A program made the translations under genes and the position numbers. The notes under the pieces are model-generated. The model did no database searches. It had not been told where the DNA came from and was given only the letters and a program-made list of their open reading frames with translations. From Bacteroidota bacterium (lineage in GTDB: Bacteria > Bacteroidota > Ignavibacteria > Ignavibacteriales > Ignavibacteriaceae), in contig JAJYOQ010000024.1 in assembly GCA_021796135.1 (NCBI GenBank), positions 1-18,195 on the forward strand: DNA of 18,195 nucleotides, read 5' to 3'. Below, one piece after another: positions 7,226 to 15,448 of the stretch (the first letter of the stretch is position 1; each line of letters begins with the position of its first letter).

Positions 7226-9640
7226 TCGAACAAATGCACTATGAACCGGTGAAGGCATTTTTACATCTTTACCTTTGATTGCTTTCCATAAAATTTCATT
7301 AAACTCATGTTCAGGAACTGCGTCTTCAACTGAAAAATTTAAATGTTCACATCGTTTTGAGCCATATGCATTTGCTAAATTTTTTGCGTTAACATCTATT
7401 TGAGGTTTAATAGCTTCAAATTTTGTAACCACGGGTTTATCACTAATTGAGAATAAGATGGGAGTTGCCGATAAATCAAATTGCGTCATAGGAGGCAGAC
7501 CTAATATTAATTCAATAGTTTTTAAAACACTGCTTGTTGAATACATTGTATGATCTACAAAATGGCGTTTTATATAAGGGCTTATTGTAAGCAGTGTTGA
7601 TCGATGAGCATCTACATGATCTGATCCGTCTTGTGCATCATCTTCCAAAATAAAGATTATAGAATTTTTCCAATATTTACTTGAAGAAATCTTTTGGACT
7701 ACTAATCCGACGGCATAATCATTTAATGCAACATAAGCTTGAGGTGTTAATTCTCCTCTTTTTGTTCCGTAAGTATGGTCATTAGGCAATCGCATCAAAG
7801 TAAAGCTAGGTAAAGAATCTCCTTTTGCGTATTCATCAAATTCTTTTTCCCATTGTTCATATCGGTAAACATCACTAATGTTTAAATCCCAGCCCGGATA
7901 TATATGACTAGTGTACTTGTTTAAATCCGAGTCTCTTGCGTCGTAAATTCCTTTATTATCCTCAGTAAACTCCCCATAGTTCCTCATAGTTAACTTATGA
8001 TTTAAAACGTCATTCCAAATGTAGCCTGAAGAAGGAGCAGCAATAGGAGAGCCGCCTTCAAAATCATATTCCTGACCGCGACTACTGTAATTAACCGGCC
8101 AAAGCTTGTCTACGTAATCAGTGGCATAAGCCGCAGTAGACCAGTTATGACCGCTTGCACTAACTTCGGCATCATCGTAAAAATTATCATAAAGAGTAAA
8201 ATCACGGGAAAGTTTATGCTGGTTTGGTGTAATCTTCTCCGGGAAAAAACATAGGGAACTGTCACCATTACCTTCCGGCATATCACCAAAAACTTGGTCA
8301 TAAGTTCGGTTTTCTTTAATAATATAAAAAACATGTTTGATTTTACTGCTTCGTATTAAGTTAAATCTATCGGGAATTACTTTTTGAATTCCGATCCAGT
8401 TTTTCTCTTTTGAGATATAAGGTGTATTCGAATAAACTTGCTTACTGTATGATGTCAGCATTTTATCAGAAGGGAATTTAATTATTGAAACCGTTCCGTT
8501 AAAGAGAACTCCTATATATTGAGTTTTCTTTGTTGATCTTATGCCCGGTACCGGTCCTTTCGGATTAGGAAGAGAACTTAATCCCTTGCCGTTTGCAATA
8601 ATAATATCATCCGACTTTTTTGAGAATTTTATTGATGTTGGATACCATCCCACCGGTATGAAGCCAAGGCTTCGTACTTTATTTTGCTTTTTGATGTTAA
8701 AAAGCGCAATATAATTGTTGTTAGCATTTGCCACCATTAATATCGACTCATCTTTATTTAAGCATAGAGCATCAGGAGTGCTTCCGAAAGGGGCATTTGC
8801 GGTTAAGGATGAATTTAGTCTTTCTGTTTCTTTGTCTGTTGTTAAATCAACTAAGGATGTTGTATTGTTATTTGCATCGGCAACGAAAAGACTACGGTCA
8901 TTTTTGGTGATTATAATCTGACAAGGATGATCTCCGACAGAGATTTCATCGGCAATTTTAAAGGTGTTTAAATTAATTTTAGCAATTTCAGATTTCCCCC
9001 AAACCGAAACATAGGCAAATGTTCCCGAATGATTGACTTTAACATCGTAACATTCGCCGTCAAGTTTAACTGTGTGTAGTATTTTCTTAGATTTTAAATC
9101 GCAAACGTAAAGGGAATTTGATTCCTTTGATACTGCAAGAACAAAGTCTTTGTTTTTTACAAAATCAATTCCCGTGATTGAAACTTTTCCCTTCGGGAAT
9201 TTATCTCCGAGAATGATTGAGTCTTTTAATGAAAGACTTCCGTCCTGAAAATTAAAAATATAAATCCGGTTATTATTTCCACCGGAAACAAAAAGCTGAG
9301 AATCATTTTCATTGAAAGCCAAACCGTACCAGAGATTGCTTACAATAACTCTTTGAATTTCCTTTGCAGATTTTAAATCAATCACGGATAAAGAGTTTTC
9401 TCCCATTCCGCTATTTGAAGTAACAGCATAATTGCAGTCTTTAGTCAATATCATGTTTAGAGGAAACTGACCTATGTTAACTTGTCTTCCTGCCGGTGTT
9501 AATTTCCATCCATTATGAAGAAGTGTGTAATTTTTATATTTACCAGGAACATTTTGATTCTGCGCAAATGAGAAGCTAGCATATAAAAGAAAGCAAAAGA
9601 TTAAGTTTTGGATATAAACTTTATTCATATTCTGTCTCAA
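7196..9640 (-). CDS. Exported beta-propeller / phosphoesterase fusion protein
   Basis: The protein is about 814 residues from a TTG start, or 820 from an ATG at 9658. An N-terminal signal sequence (MNKVYIQNLIFCFLLYASFS followed by FAQNQ) implies export. Next comes a YncE/YVTN-like propeller (about 45-420) with repeats such as SLSVIDLKSAKEI, NRIYIFNFQDGSL and TTSLVDLTTDKETE. The C-terminal half is a phosphoesterase (alkaline-phosphatase superfamily) domain: KHVFYIIKENRTYDQVFGD near 440-459 holds the metal/nucleophile region, and EDDAQDGSDHVDAHRS near 670 holds metal ligands. The combination is known in annotated genomes; the substrate is not. Of three possible starts (9658, 9640, 9628), TTG 9640 has AAGGAG six bases upstream and begins next to the metH stop; ATG 9628 gives a compact signal peptide. 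It is convergent with marR. Confidence 0.85.
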   Translation of the reverse strand: MRQNMNKVYIQNLIFCFLLYASFSFAQNQNVPGKYKNYTLLHNGWKLTPAGRQVNIGQFPLNMILTKDCNYAVTSNSGMGENSLSVIDLKSAKEIQRVIVSNLWYGLAFNENDSQLFVSGGNNNRIYIFNFQDGSLSLKDSIILGDKFPKGKVSITGIDFVKNKDFVLAVSKESNSLYVCDLKSKKILHTVKLDGECYDVKVNHSGTFAYVSVWGKSEIAKINLNTFKIADEISVGDHPCQIIITKNDRSLFVADANNNTTSLVDLTTDKETERLNSSLTANAPFGSTPDALCLNKDESILMVANANNNYIALFNIKKQNKVRSLGFIPVGWYPTSIKFSKKSDDIIIANGKGLSSLPNPKGPVPGIRSTKKTQYIGVLFNGTVSIIKFPSDKMLTSYSKQVYSNTPYISKEKNWIGIQKVIPDRFNLIRSSKIKHVFYIIKENRTYDQVFGDMPEGNGDSSLCFFPEKITPNQHKLSRDFTLYDNFYDDAEVSASGHNWSTAAYATDYVDKLWPVNYSSRGQEYDFEGGSPIAAPSSGYIWNDVLNHKLTMRNYGEFTEDNKGIYDARDSDLNKYTSHIYPGWDLNISDVYRYEQWEKEFDEYAKGDSLPSFTLMRLPNDHTYGTKRGELTPQAYVALNDYAVGLVVQKISSSKYWKNSIIFILEDDAQDGSDHVDAHRSTLLTISPYIKRHFVDHTMYSTSSVLKTIELILGLPPMTQFDLSATPILFSISDKPVVTKFEAIKPQIDVNAKNLANAYGSKRCEHLNFSVEDAVPEHEFNEILWKAIKGKDVKMPSPVHSAFVRVKDQEKERE

Positions 9641-9641
9641 A

Positions 9642-12600
9642 TTATTCTCCTTGATCATAACTTAGAATCGGAGATAGCCATCTTTCAGTCTCCTCTAAGC
9701 TCATACCTTTTCTTTTATGATAATCTATAACCTGATCTTTGCCTATTTTCCCAACGTTAAAGTATTTTGATTCTCGGTGTGAAAAATACAATCCGCTGAC
9801 CGATGCAGCAGGAGACATTGCCAAATTTTCTGTAAGAACAATATCAGTATTTTTTTCTGCTTCAAGCATTTCGAAAATAATTAATTTTTCAGAATGGTCT
9901 GGTTGTGCCGGGTACCCGGGCGCTGGACGAATACCTTGATATTTTTCTTTGATTAGATCGTCCTTTGAAAAATTTTCATTTGTTTCATAACCCCATAGTT
10001 CTTTTCTGACTAATTCATGAAGATACTCAGCAAATGCTTCGGCAAGTCTGTCTGCAATTGATTTTACCATTATTGCCGAATAATCGTCATGGTCATCTTC
10101 ATATTTCTTAACAAGTTCGTTAATTCCGATCCCAGTTGTAACCGCAAAAGCACCAATATAATCTTCTTTCCCCGAGTTTTTGGGAGCGATGAAATCTGAA
10201 AGCGCAAGATTTGGTACATTATCTGATTTATCAGCCTGTGAACGCAGTGTATGCAAAACTGATTTGACGCCTTTTCTTTTTGCGTCAGAATAAACTTCTA
10301 TGTCATCACCTTCAGAATTTGCCGGAAAAATACCGCATACTCCGTTTGCTGTAAGTAATTTCTTAGTAATAATATCATCAAGCAGTTTATTTGCATCATT
10401 AAATATTTTTTTAGCTTCTTCCCCATACTTTTCATTTTCAAAAATTGAAGGATATTTGCCTTTTAATTCCCAAGTTGAGAAAAAGGGAGTCCAATCAATA
10501 TATTCTCTCAATGTTTTTAAAGAGAAATCTCTTAATATATTTAAGCCTGTCTTGTTTGGAGTATAAATCTTTTCATTGATCCAATCAATTTTTAATTTAT
10601 TTCTTCTTGCATCTTCTATACTAATAAAATTTTTAGCGGCTTTTTTCTTTTGATGATCTTCGCGGACTCTTTTATACTCTTCTTTTATTTCATTTTCAAA
10701 ATTTGATTTAATTTTAGTATCTGGATTTATTAAATTACTTACTACCGGTACACTCCTTGATGCGTCCAAAACATGAACTGTAGTCCCGCTGTAATTCGGG
10801 GCTATCTTGACTGCTGTATGAACACGTGAAGTTGTTGCCCCTCCGATGAGTAAGGGAAGGTTAAATCCCCTCCTCTCCATTTCTTTTGCAATATGTACCA
10901 TTTCATCAAGTGATGGTGTTATTAATCCGCTGACACCGATTACATCTACTTTTTCATCTATTGCTGTTTGTAAAATTTTATCTGCACTTACCATGACTCC
11001 AAGATCAATAACCGTATAATTATTACATCCGAGAACGACGCCGACAATATTTTTTCCTATATCATGCACATCGCCTTTTACGGTTGCCATTAAAACTTTA
11101 CCGGCTTCACGTATATCATTAGAAGCAATCTTTTCTTCTTCAATATAAGGGATTAAATAAGCAACTGCTTTTTTCATTACTCTTGCACTTTTAACAACTT
11201 GAGGCAAAAACATTTTCCCGGCACCGAATAAATCGCCTACGACATTCATCCCCTCCATTAAAGGACCCTCAATAACATCCAGCGGTTTTTTAAACTCCTT
11301 ACGAGCCTCTTCTGTATCTATTTCAATAAAATCAACAATGCCTTTAATCAATGCATGTTTAAGTCTCTCATGGACAGTTCCTTTTCGCCATTCATCCTCT
11401 TTTATTATTCCCTTTCCCTTTTGTTTCACCGAATCTGCAAATTCAACTAGTCTTTCAGTTGAATCATTTCTGCGGTTAAACAAAACATCTTCGATTAATA
11501 CCAAAAGATCTTTAGGGATTTCTTCATATACTTCAAGTTGTCCGGCATTTACAATACCCATATCCATTCCGGCTTTGATAGCATGGTAAAGAAATGCAGA
11601 GTGCATTGCTTCGCGGACAACATTATTGCCTCTAAATGAAAATGAAATATTGCTGACACCTCCGCTGATCTTGGCTAACGGAAGATTTTGTTTTATCCAT
11701 CGTACGGTTTCAATATAATCAATAGCGTAATTGTTGTGCTCCTCTATTCCGGTTCCGATTGTTAAAATATTCGGGTCAAATATTATATCTTGAGGAGAGA
11801 ACCCGACTTCATCGGTTAAAATCTTATATGCGCGTTTACAAATTTGGATTCTTCTTTCAAGGGTATCACCCTGCCCCTTTTCATCAAATGCCATAACTAT
11901 AACAGCTGCCCCATATTTCAAGACCTTCTTTGCATGATCCTTAAATATTTCTTCGCCTTCTTTTAAACTGATGGAATTAACAATGCCTTTTCCTTGCAGA
12001 CATTTTAAACCGGTCTCTATTACTGTCCATTTTGAAGAATCAATCATTATAGGGAGCTTTGCTATGTCGGGTTCGGCTTGAAGCAGATTAATAAATTTCT
12101 TCATTGCTTCTTCAGAGTCAAGTAAACCTTCATCCATATTAATATCTAAAACCTGAGCGCCGCCTTCAACTTGATCTCTTGCTACGGCAAGAGCACTTTC
12201 ATAATCTCCGGCAAGGATTAATTTTTCAAATTTTTTAGAACCGGTTATATTTGTTCTTTCGCCGATATTGACAAAATTAGTTTCAGGGCGTATTACTAAA
12301 GGTTCTAATCCACTAAGTCTTAAGAATGGTTTTATATCAGGAATTTTACGCGGCTGATAATTTGCAGCTACATTTGCTATTGCTTTTATATGATCTGGAG
12401 TTGTTCCGCAACATCCGCCGACAATATTAAAAAAATTATTCTCAGCAAACTCTTTTAGCACCGAGGACATCTCTTTGGCTGTTTCTTCATATTCCCCCAT
12501 TTCATTCGGAAGTCCGGCATTTGGATAAATACTGACAAAGCAATTTGCGATCCTAGAAAGTTCTTCAATAAAAGGCCGCATTTGTTTAGCACCGAGGGAA

Positions 12601-13343
12601 CAATTTAATCCTACGCTTAATAAATTTTTAGTATGAGCTATGGAAATCCAGAAAGCTTCTGTTGTTTGTCCCGATAAAGTGCGCCCGCTTTGATCTACAA
12701 TAGTGCCCGAAATCATTATAGGAATTTGAAGATCATTTTTATCGCAATATTCTGAAATTGCATAAATAGCAGTTTTACAATTGAGAGTATCAAAAACTGT
12801 TTCTATTAATAAAATATCTGCCCCGCCGTCAATCAAACCTCTTATTTGTTCTTTGTAGGCTTCTACAAGTTGGTCGAAAGTAACCGCGCGGTAACCCGGA
12901 TCATTGACATCAGGTGATAATGAAGCAGTTTTATTTGTTGGTCCTAACGCGCCGGCGACAAATCTTGGTTTGGAAGGATTTGTTTTGGTGAACTCTTCTG
13001 CAGCTTCTTTTGCAATTTTTGCCGCGGAATAATTTAATTCGTATACTAAATTTTCAAGTTTATAATCCGATTGAGCTATAGACGTTGAGTTAAATGTATT
13101 TGTTTCTATAATATCTGCACCTGCTTGCAGGTAAGCATGATGAATATCTTTAATTATTTGAGGTTGAGTAATCGATAAAAGATCATTATCACCTTTAAGA
13201 TCAGAATTATGATCCTTAAATCTCTTACCTCTAAAATCATTTTCAGACAGTTTATGCCTCTGAATCATTGTCCCCATTGCTCCGTCAAGGACAAGTATTC
13301 TTTCTTTTAATATTTTTTGGAGTATTTCTAATTTATTTTCCAT
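9642..13343 (-). CDS. metH: Cobalamin-dependent methionine synthase
   Basis: MetH transfers a methyl group from 5-methyltetrahydrofolate via cobalamin to homocysteine, giving methionine. At 1233 residues it is full length (E. coli 1227). The homocysteine domain (1-330) starts with [10 protein letters not shown] and has zinc ligands Cys248 (GLNCSLGA), Cys311 and Cys312 ([11 protein letters not shown]). The pterin domain (about 350-620) includes [14 protein letters not shown] and IMIDSSKW. The cap and cobalamin domains (about 650-890) carry GDVHDIGKN, with lower axial ligand His760. The reactivation domain (about 920-1233) ends with the SAM-binding [15 protein letters not shown]. All modules are intact, so reactivation should work. 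No strong Shine-Dalgarno precedes the ATG. The exported phosphoesterase follows immediately, so the two are probably co-transcribed. Confidence 0.98.
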   Translation of the reverse strand: MENKLEILQKILKERILVLDGAMGTMIQRHKLSENDFRGKRFKDHNSDLKGDNDLLSITQPQIIKDIHHAYLQAGADIIETNTFNSTSIAQSDYKLENLVYELNYSAAKIAKEAAEEFTKTNPSKPRFVAGALGPTNKTASLSPDVNDPGYRAVTFDQLVEAYKEQIRGLIDGGADILLIETVFDTLNCKTAIYAISEYCDKNDLQIPIMISGTIVDQSGRTLSGQTTEAFWISIAHTKNLLSVGLNCSLGAKQMRPFIEELSRIANCFVSIYPNAGLPNEMGEYEETAKEMSSVLKEFAENNFFNIVGGCCGTTPDHIKAIANVAANYQPRKIPDIKPFLRLSGLEPLVIRPETNFVNIGERTNITGSKKFEKLILAGDYESALAVARDQVEGGAQVLDINMDEGLLDSEEAMKKFINLLQAEPDIAKLPIMIDSSKWTVIETGLKCLQGKGIVNSISLKEGEEIFKDHAKKVLKYGAAVIVMAFDEKGQGDTLERRIQICKRAYKILTDEVGFSPQDIIFDPNILTIGTGIEEHNNYAIDYIETVRWIKQNLPLAKISGGVSNISFSFRGNNVVREAMHSAFLYHAIKAGMDMGIVNAGQLEVYEEIPKDLLVLIEDVLFNRRNDSTERLVEFADSVKQKGKGIIKEDEWRKGTVHERLKHALIKGIVDFIEIDTEEARKEFKKPLDVIEGPLMEGMNVVGDLFGAGKMFLPQVVKSARVMKKAVAYLIPYIEEEKIASNDIREAGKVLMATVKGDVHDIGKNIVGVVLGCNNYTVIDLGVMVSADKILQTAIDEKVDVIGVSGLITPSLDEMVHIAKEMERRGFNLPLLIGGATTSRVHTAVKIAPNYSGTTVHVLDASRSVPVVSNLINPDTKIKSNFENEIKEEYKRVREDHQKKKAAKNFISIEDARRNKLKIDWINEKIYTPNKTGLNILRDFSLKTLREYIDWTPFFSTWELKGKYPSIFENEKYGEEAKKIFNDANKLLDDIITKKLLTANGVCGIFPANSEGDDIEVYSDAKRKGVKSVLHTLRSQADKSDNVPNLALSDFIAPKNSGKEDYIGAFAVTTGIGINELVKKYEDDHDDYSAIMVKSIADRLAEAFAEYLHELVRKELWGYETNENFSKDDLIKEKYQGIRPAPGYPAQPDHSEKLIIFEMLEAEKNTDIVLTENLAMSPAASVSGLYFSHRESKYFNVGKIGKDQVIDYHKRKGMSLEETERWLSPILSYDQGE
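9647..9652 (-). promoter_or_regulatory. Ribosome binding site inside the metH 3' end
   Basis: AAGGAG on the minus strand lies in the last metH codons, six bases before a TTG at 9640 and eighteen before the ATG at 9628. The spacing favours TTG as the start of the phosphoesterase and suggests coupling to the end of metH translation. In a genome with sparse Shine-Dalgarno use this is suggestive only. Confidence 0.45.
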
Positions 13344-13393
13344 AAAACCGGTTATTATTTTTCAGAATGGTTCAAATAGCAGACTTTGTCTAT

Positions 13394-13411
13394 TTTGTAC
13401 TCGAATACAAA
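13394..13411. promoter_or_regulatory. 18-bp near-palindrome in the metH/hldD divergent region
   Basis: TTTGTACTCGAATACAAA has complementary bases in 8 of 9 symmetric pairs (only 13400/13405 fail). It overlaps the likely -7 element of metH and lies in the 121-base gap between divergent genes, so a bound dimeric regulator could affect metH. No regulator is identifiable here. Confidence 0.4.
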
Positions 13412-13415
13412 TATA
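13408..13415 (-). promoter_or_regulatory. -7 element of the probable metH promoter
   Basis: TATATTTG on the minus strand matches TAnnTTTG. No good TTG stands at the usual distance upstream, so the -33 is weak. Initiation just downstream would give a leader of roughly 60 nt. That leader can fold a small hairpin: AGAC/GTCT with loop TTT (13381-13391), flanked by AAAT/ATTT across a 3-base bulge. Confidence 0.4.
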
Positions 13416-13464
13416 ATTAAATTGCCATTAATAAAAATAATTCTTTGTTAACCGGAGTATATTT

Positions 13465-14454
13465 ATGATCGTTGTAACGGGTGGTGCGGGCTTTATCGGC
13501 AGTGCAATTATTTGGAAATTAAACAAACTTGGAGAAAGTAATATACTTGTAGTCGATGAGCTGGGGAAGGAAGAGAAGTGGAAAAACCTTATTGGCTTAA
13601 ATTATTACGATTTTATACACAAAGACGATTTTATTAATCAAATTAACAGCCGATCCGGATTTGGTATTAAAGCAATTATTCACATGGGTGCAAATTCTTC
13701 AACTACCGAAAGGGATGCAGATCATTTATTAAAGAATAATTATGAATACACTAAAAAACTAGCACAATTTTCAATAAATAATAATATAAGATTTATATAT
13801 GCCTCTTCGGCGGCAACTTATGGCGATGGGAGCTATGGCTTTGTAGATGATGAAAGTATGATCCAAAATTTGCGCCCGCTTAACATGTATGGATACTCTA
13901 AGAACCTTTTTGATATCTGGGCTTTAAAAGAAAATTTACTTAATAAAATTGTAGGTATAAAGTATTTTAACGTATATGGTCCTAATGAATACCACAAGGG
14001 CGACATGAGAAGTGTTGTCCATAAAGCTTATGAGCAAATACTGACAACCGGTTATGTAAAATTATTTAAATCACTTAATCCCGATTATAAAGACGGTGAA
14101 CAAAAGCGGGATTTTGTTTATGTTAAAGATGCTGTGGATATGACGTTGTTTTTTCTTGATAAAAAAGATAAAAATGGCTTATTTAATGTCGGTTCGGGTA
14201 AAGCAAGGACTTGGAATGATCTTGTATCAGCAATATTTAAAGCAGTTAATAAATCAGTTAATATTGAATATATCGATTTGCCTCAACATCTGGCAGAAAA
14301 ATATCAATATCTAACTGAAGCTAAATTAGATAAGATAAAAAAAGCCGGTTACTCAAATTCAATTTCTTCTCTTGAAGATGGTGTAACCGACTACGTAAAA
14401 AATTACTTAATGAAGAACAATCATTTAGACTTTACGGATACAACAAAGCGATAA
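13465..14454 (+). CDS. hldD: ADP-L-glycero-D-manno-heptose 6-epimerase
   Basis: HldD (RfaD) epimerises ADP-D-glycero-D-manno-heptose to the L,D form used for the LPS inner core, so the cell probably makes a heptose-containing outer-membrane LPS. The 329-residue extended short-chain dehydrogenase has the NADP-binding GGAGFIG (6-12), the HldD-type VVDELGKEEKWKNL segment, IHMGANSSTTERD, and catalytic residues Ser115 (YASSAATYG) plus Tyr142 and Lys146 (YGYSK). NVYGPNEYHKGDMRSV and KRDFVYVKDAVD are typical of the subfamily and separate it from GalE. The start is supported by CGGAG about eight bases upstream. It is divergent from metH and convergent with the acidic-protein gene, whose stop is one base away, so it is probably monocistronic. 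Confidence 0.94.
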   Translation: MIVVTGGAGFIGSAIIWKLNKLGESNILVVDELGKEEKWKNLIGLNYYDFIHKDDFINQINSRSGFGIKAIIHMGANSSTTERDADHLLKNNYEYTKKLAQFSINNNIRFIYASSAATYGDGSYGFVDDESMIQNLRPLNMYGYSKNLFDIWALKENLLNKIVGIKYFNVYGPNEYHKGDMRSVVHKAYEQILTTGYVKLFKSLNPDYKDGEQKRDFVYVKDAVDMTLFFLDKKDKNGLFNVGSGKARTWNDLVSAIFKAVNKSVNIEYIDLPQHLAEKYQYLTEAKLDKIKKAGYSNSISSLEDGVTDYVKNYLMKNNHLDFTDTTKR

Positions 14455-14455
14455 T

Positions 14456-14800
14456 TTAGAAACTTTCATCATCTAAATCTTCTTCCTCGTCTTCATCAAA
14501 ATCGAAATCTTCCTCATAAAAATCCTCCTCTTCGGTTGGATCTTTATCTAATTCATCTTCATCTTTAAATTCATCATCCTCTGTCTCTTCATCAAAATCA
14601 TCATCTTCATCGTCGAAGTCATCTTCTTCGCCATCATCAAAATCATCCTCATCCGGGTCCTTCTTTTTCTTTGCCAATTTTATGCTTGGCTCATAAGTTT
14701 CGATTTCCGATTGCCTATTTTCCGGATTAATAATATTTCTGAGGATTTCTTCTTCATTATCTAAAAACAATTCTTCAGAAGAGTTTATTATGCCGTCCAT
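14456..14800 (-). CDS. Highly acidic small protein, function unknown
   Basis: I do not recognise this 114-residue protein. Residues 1-42 have ordinary composition (MDGIINSSEELFLDNEEEIL...). A basic stretch KLAKKKK at 41-47 follows. Residues 48-114 then contain 48 Asp/Glu out of 67, with aromatic residues at regular intervals (Phe54, 62, 69, 78, 94, 99, 101, 114 and Tyr95) in DDFDD-like repeats. No Cys, signal peptide or membrane segment is seen. It looks real rather than a chance frame because AAGGAG (14811-14816) stands ten bases before the ATG. The tail is likely disordered; acidic tails of this kind occur in RNA-polymerase delta subunits, chaperones and nucleic-acid mimics, but no homology to any is claimed. 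It ends against hldD, one base apart. Confidence 0.75.
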   Translation of the reverse strand: MDGIINSSEELFLDNEEEILRNIINPENRQSEIETYEPSIKLAKKKKDPDEDDFDDGEEDDFDDEDDDFDEETEDDEFKDEDELDKDPTEEEDFYEEDFDFDEDEEEDLDDESF

Positions 14801-14810
14801 TATTAAAATT

Positions 14811-14816
14811 CTCCTT
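14811..14816 (-). promoter_or_regulatory. Strong ribosome binding site of the acidic-protein gene
   Basis: AAGGAG on the minus strand, ten bases before the ATG at 14800, is one of the clearest Shine-Dalgarno sequences in the window. It decides the start and supports the gene being translated. The rest of the 182-base gap to the NUDIX gene is very AT-rich. It has a near-match TATATTTC on the minus strand (14846-14839) as a possible -7 element, and nothing else I can support. Confidence 0.6.
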
Positions 14817-14982
14817 AATTAAAATTATATTTCCAGTCGAAATATATAAAAATTTTTTATGTTATTAATTCAAATGACTATATAAAAATTTATCTTTCGA
14901 AAAATATTTTCTTATTAACCTAAAACTAAAACGGGTTTTAAACAGTGTCAATACATTTACTAATCATTAAAGAAAATTAATT

Positions 14983-15447
14983 ATGAAACTTGCTACACTA
15001 TGTTACGTGATTGATAAAGAAAAAAGTTGTACATTAATGCTTCACCGCATAAAAAGATCGAACGATATGCATGAAGGTAAATGGAATGGACTAGGCGGGA
15101 AACTGGAACCGGGCGAAAGTCCGGAGGAATGTGTTATCAGGGAAGTTAAAGAGGAATCCGGATTAACAATTACTTCTCCAAAGCTTAAAGGCTTTATTAC
15201 CTTTCCAATGTTTGATTCTGTTGATGACTGGTACGTTTTTGTTTTTACGGCGGAAAACTTTACCGGCACAATAATCGATTCCGACGAAGGGGTGCTTAAA
15301 TGGATTCCAAACAAGAAAATTCCTGAGTTAAATTTATGGGAAGGAGATTTAATATTTATGAACTGGTTAAATGAAAATAAATTTTTTAGTGCAAAATTTA
15401 ATTATGTAAATAAATCTCTTAATGATTATTCCTGTGTATTTTACTAA
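14983..15447 (+). CDS. MutT-like NUDIX hydrolase (8-oxo-dGTP diphosphatase type)
   Basis: This 154-residue NUDIX enzyme hydrolyses a nucleoside-diphosphate-X substrate. The complete Nudix box is at residues 39-61: Gly39, Glu45, Arg53-Glu54, Glu57-Glu58 and Gly60, matching GX5EX7REUXEEXGU. The preceding MHEGKWNGLGGK resembles the MTH1/MutT-type 8-oxo-dGTP diphosphatases, including the substrate-contacting Asn35, and LATLCYVI at the start fits that subgroup. Oxidised-nucleotide sanitation is therefore the best guess, but NUDIX substrate calls from sequence are unreliable. It has only a weak ribosome site. The next gene begins at or just before its stop, so the two are probably translationally linked. 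Confidence 0.85.
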   Translation: MKLATLCYVIDKEKSCTLMLHRIKRSNDMHEGKWNGLGGKLEPGESPEECVIREVKEESGLTITSPKLKGFITFPMFDSVDDWYVFVFTAENFTGTIIDSDEGVLKWIPNKKIPELNLWEGDLIFMNWLNENKFFSAKFNYVNKSLNDYSCVFY

Positions 15448-15448
15448 A

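Noticed and set aside
8110..11600. Several open frames opposite or alternate to the phosphoesterase and metH genes
   Set aside because: They lie inside strongly conserved coding sequence, lack ribosome sites and encode no recognisable domains; they are frame shadows.
13344..13464. Cobalamin or SAM riboswitch upstream of metH
   Set aside because: The gap is too short and shows only a small bulged hairpin; no B12-box-like or SAM-class conserved elements are visible.
14500..14660. TCATC/TCTTC-rich tract resembling a DNA microsatellite
   Set aside because: It is the reverse complement of Asp/Glu codons of the acidic protein; irregular units show it is driven by coding.
14843..14891. 13-bp direct repeat TATATAAAAATTT at 14843 and 14879
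   Set aside because: It is simple A/T sequence in a very AT-rich gap, without flanking structure; chance is sufficient.
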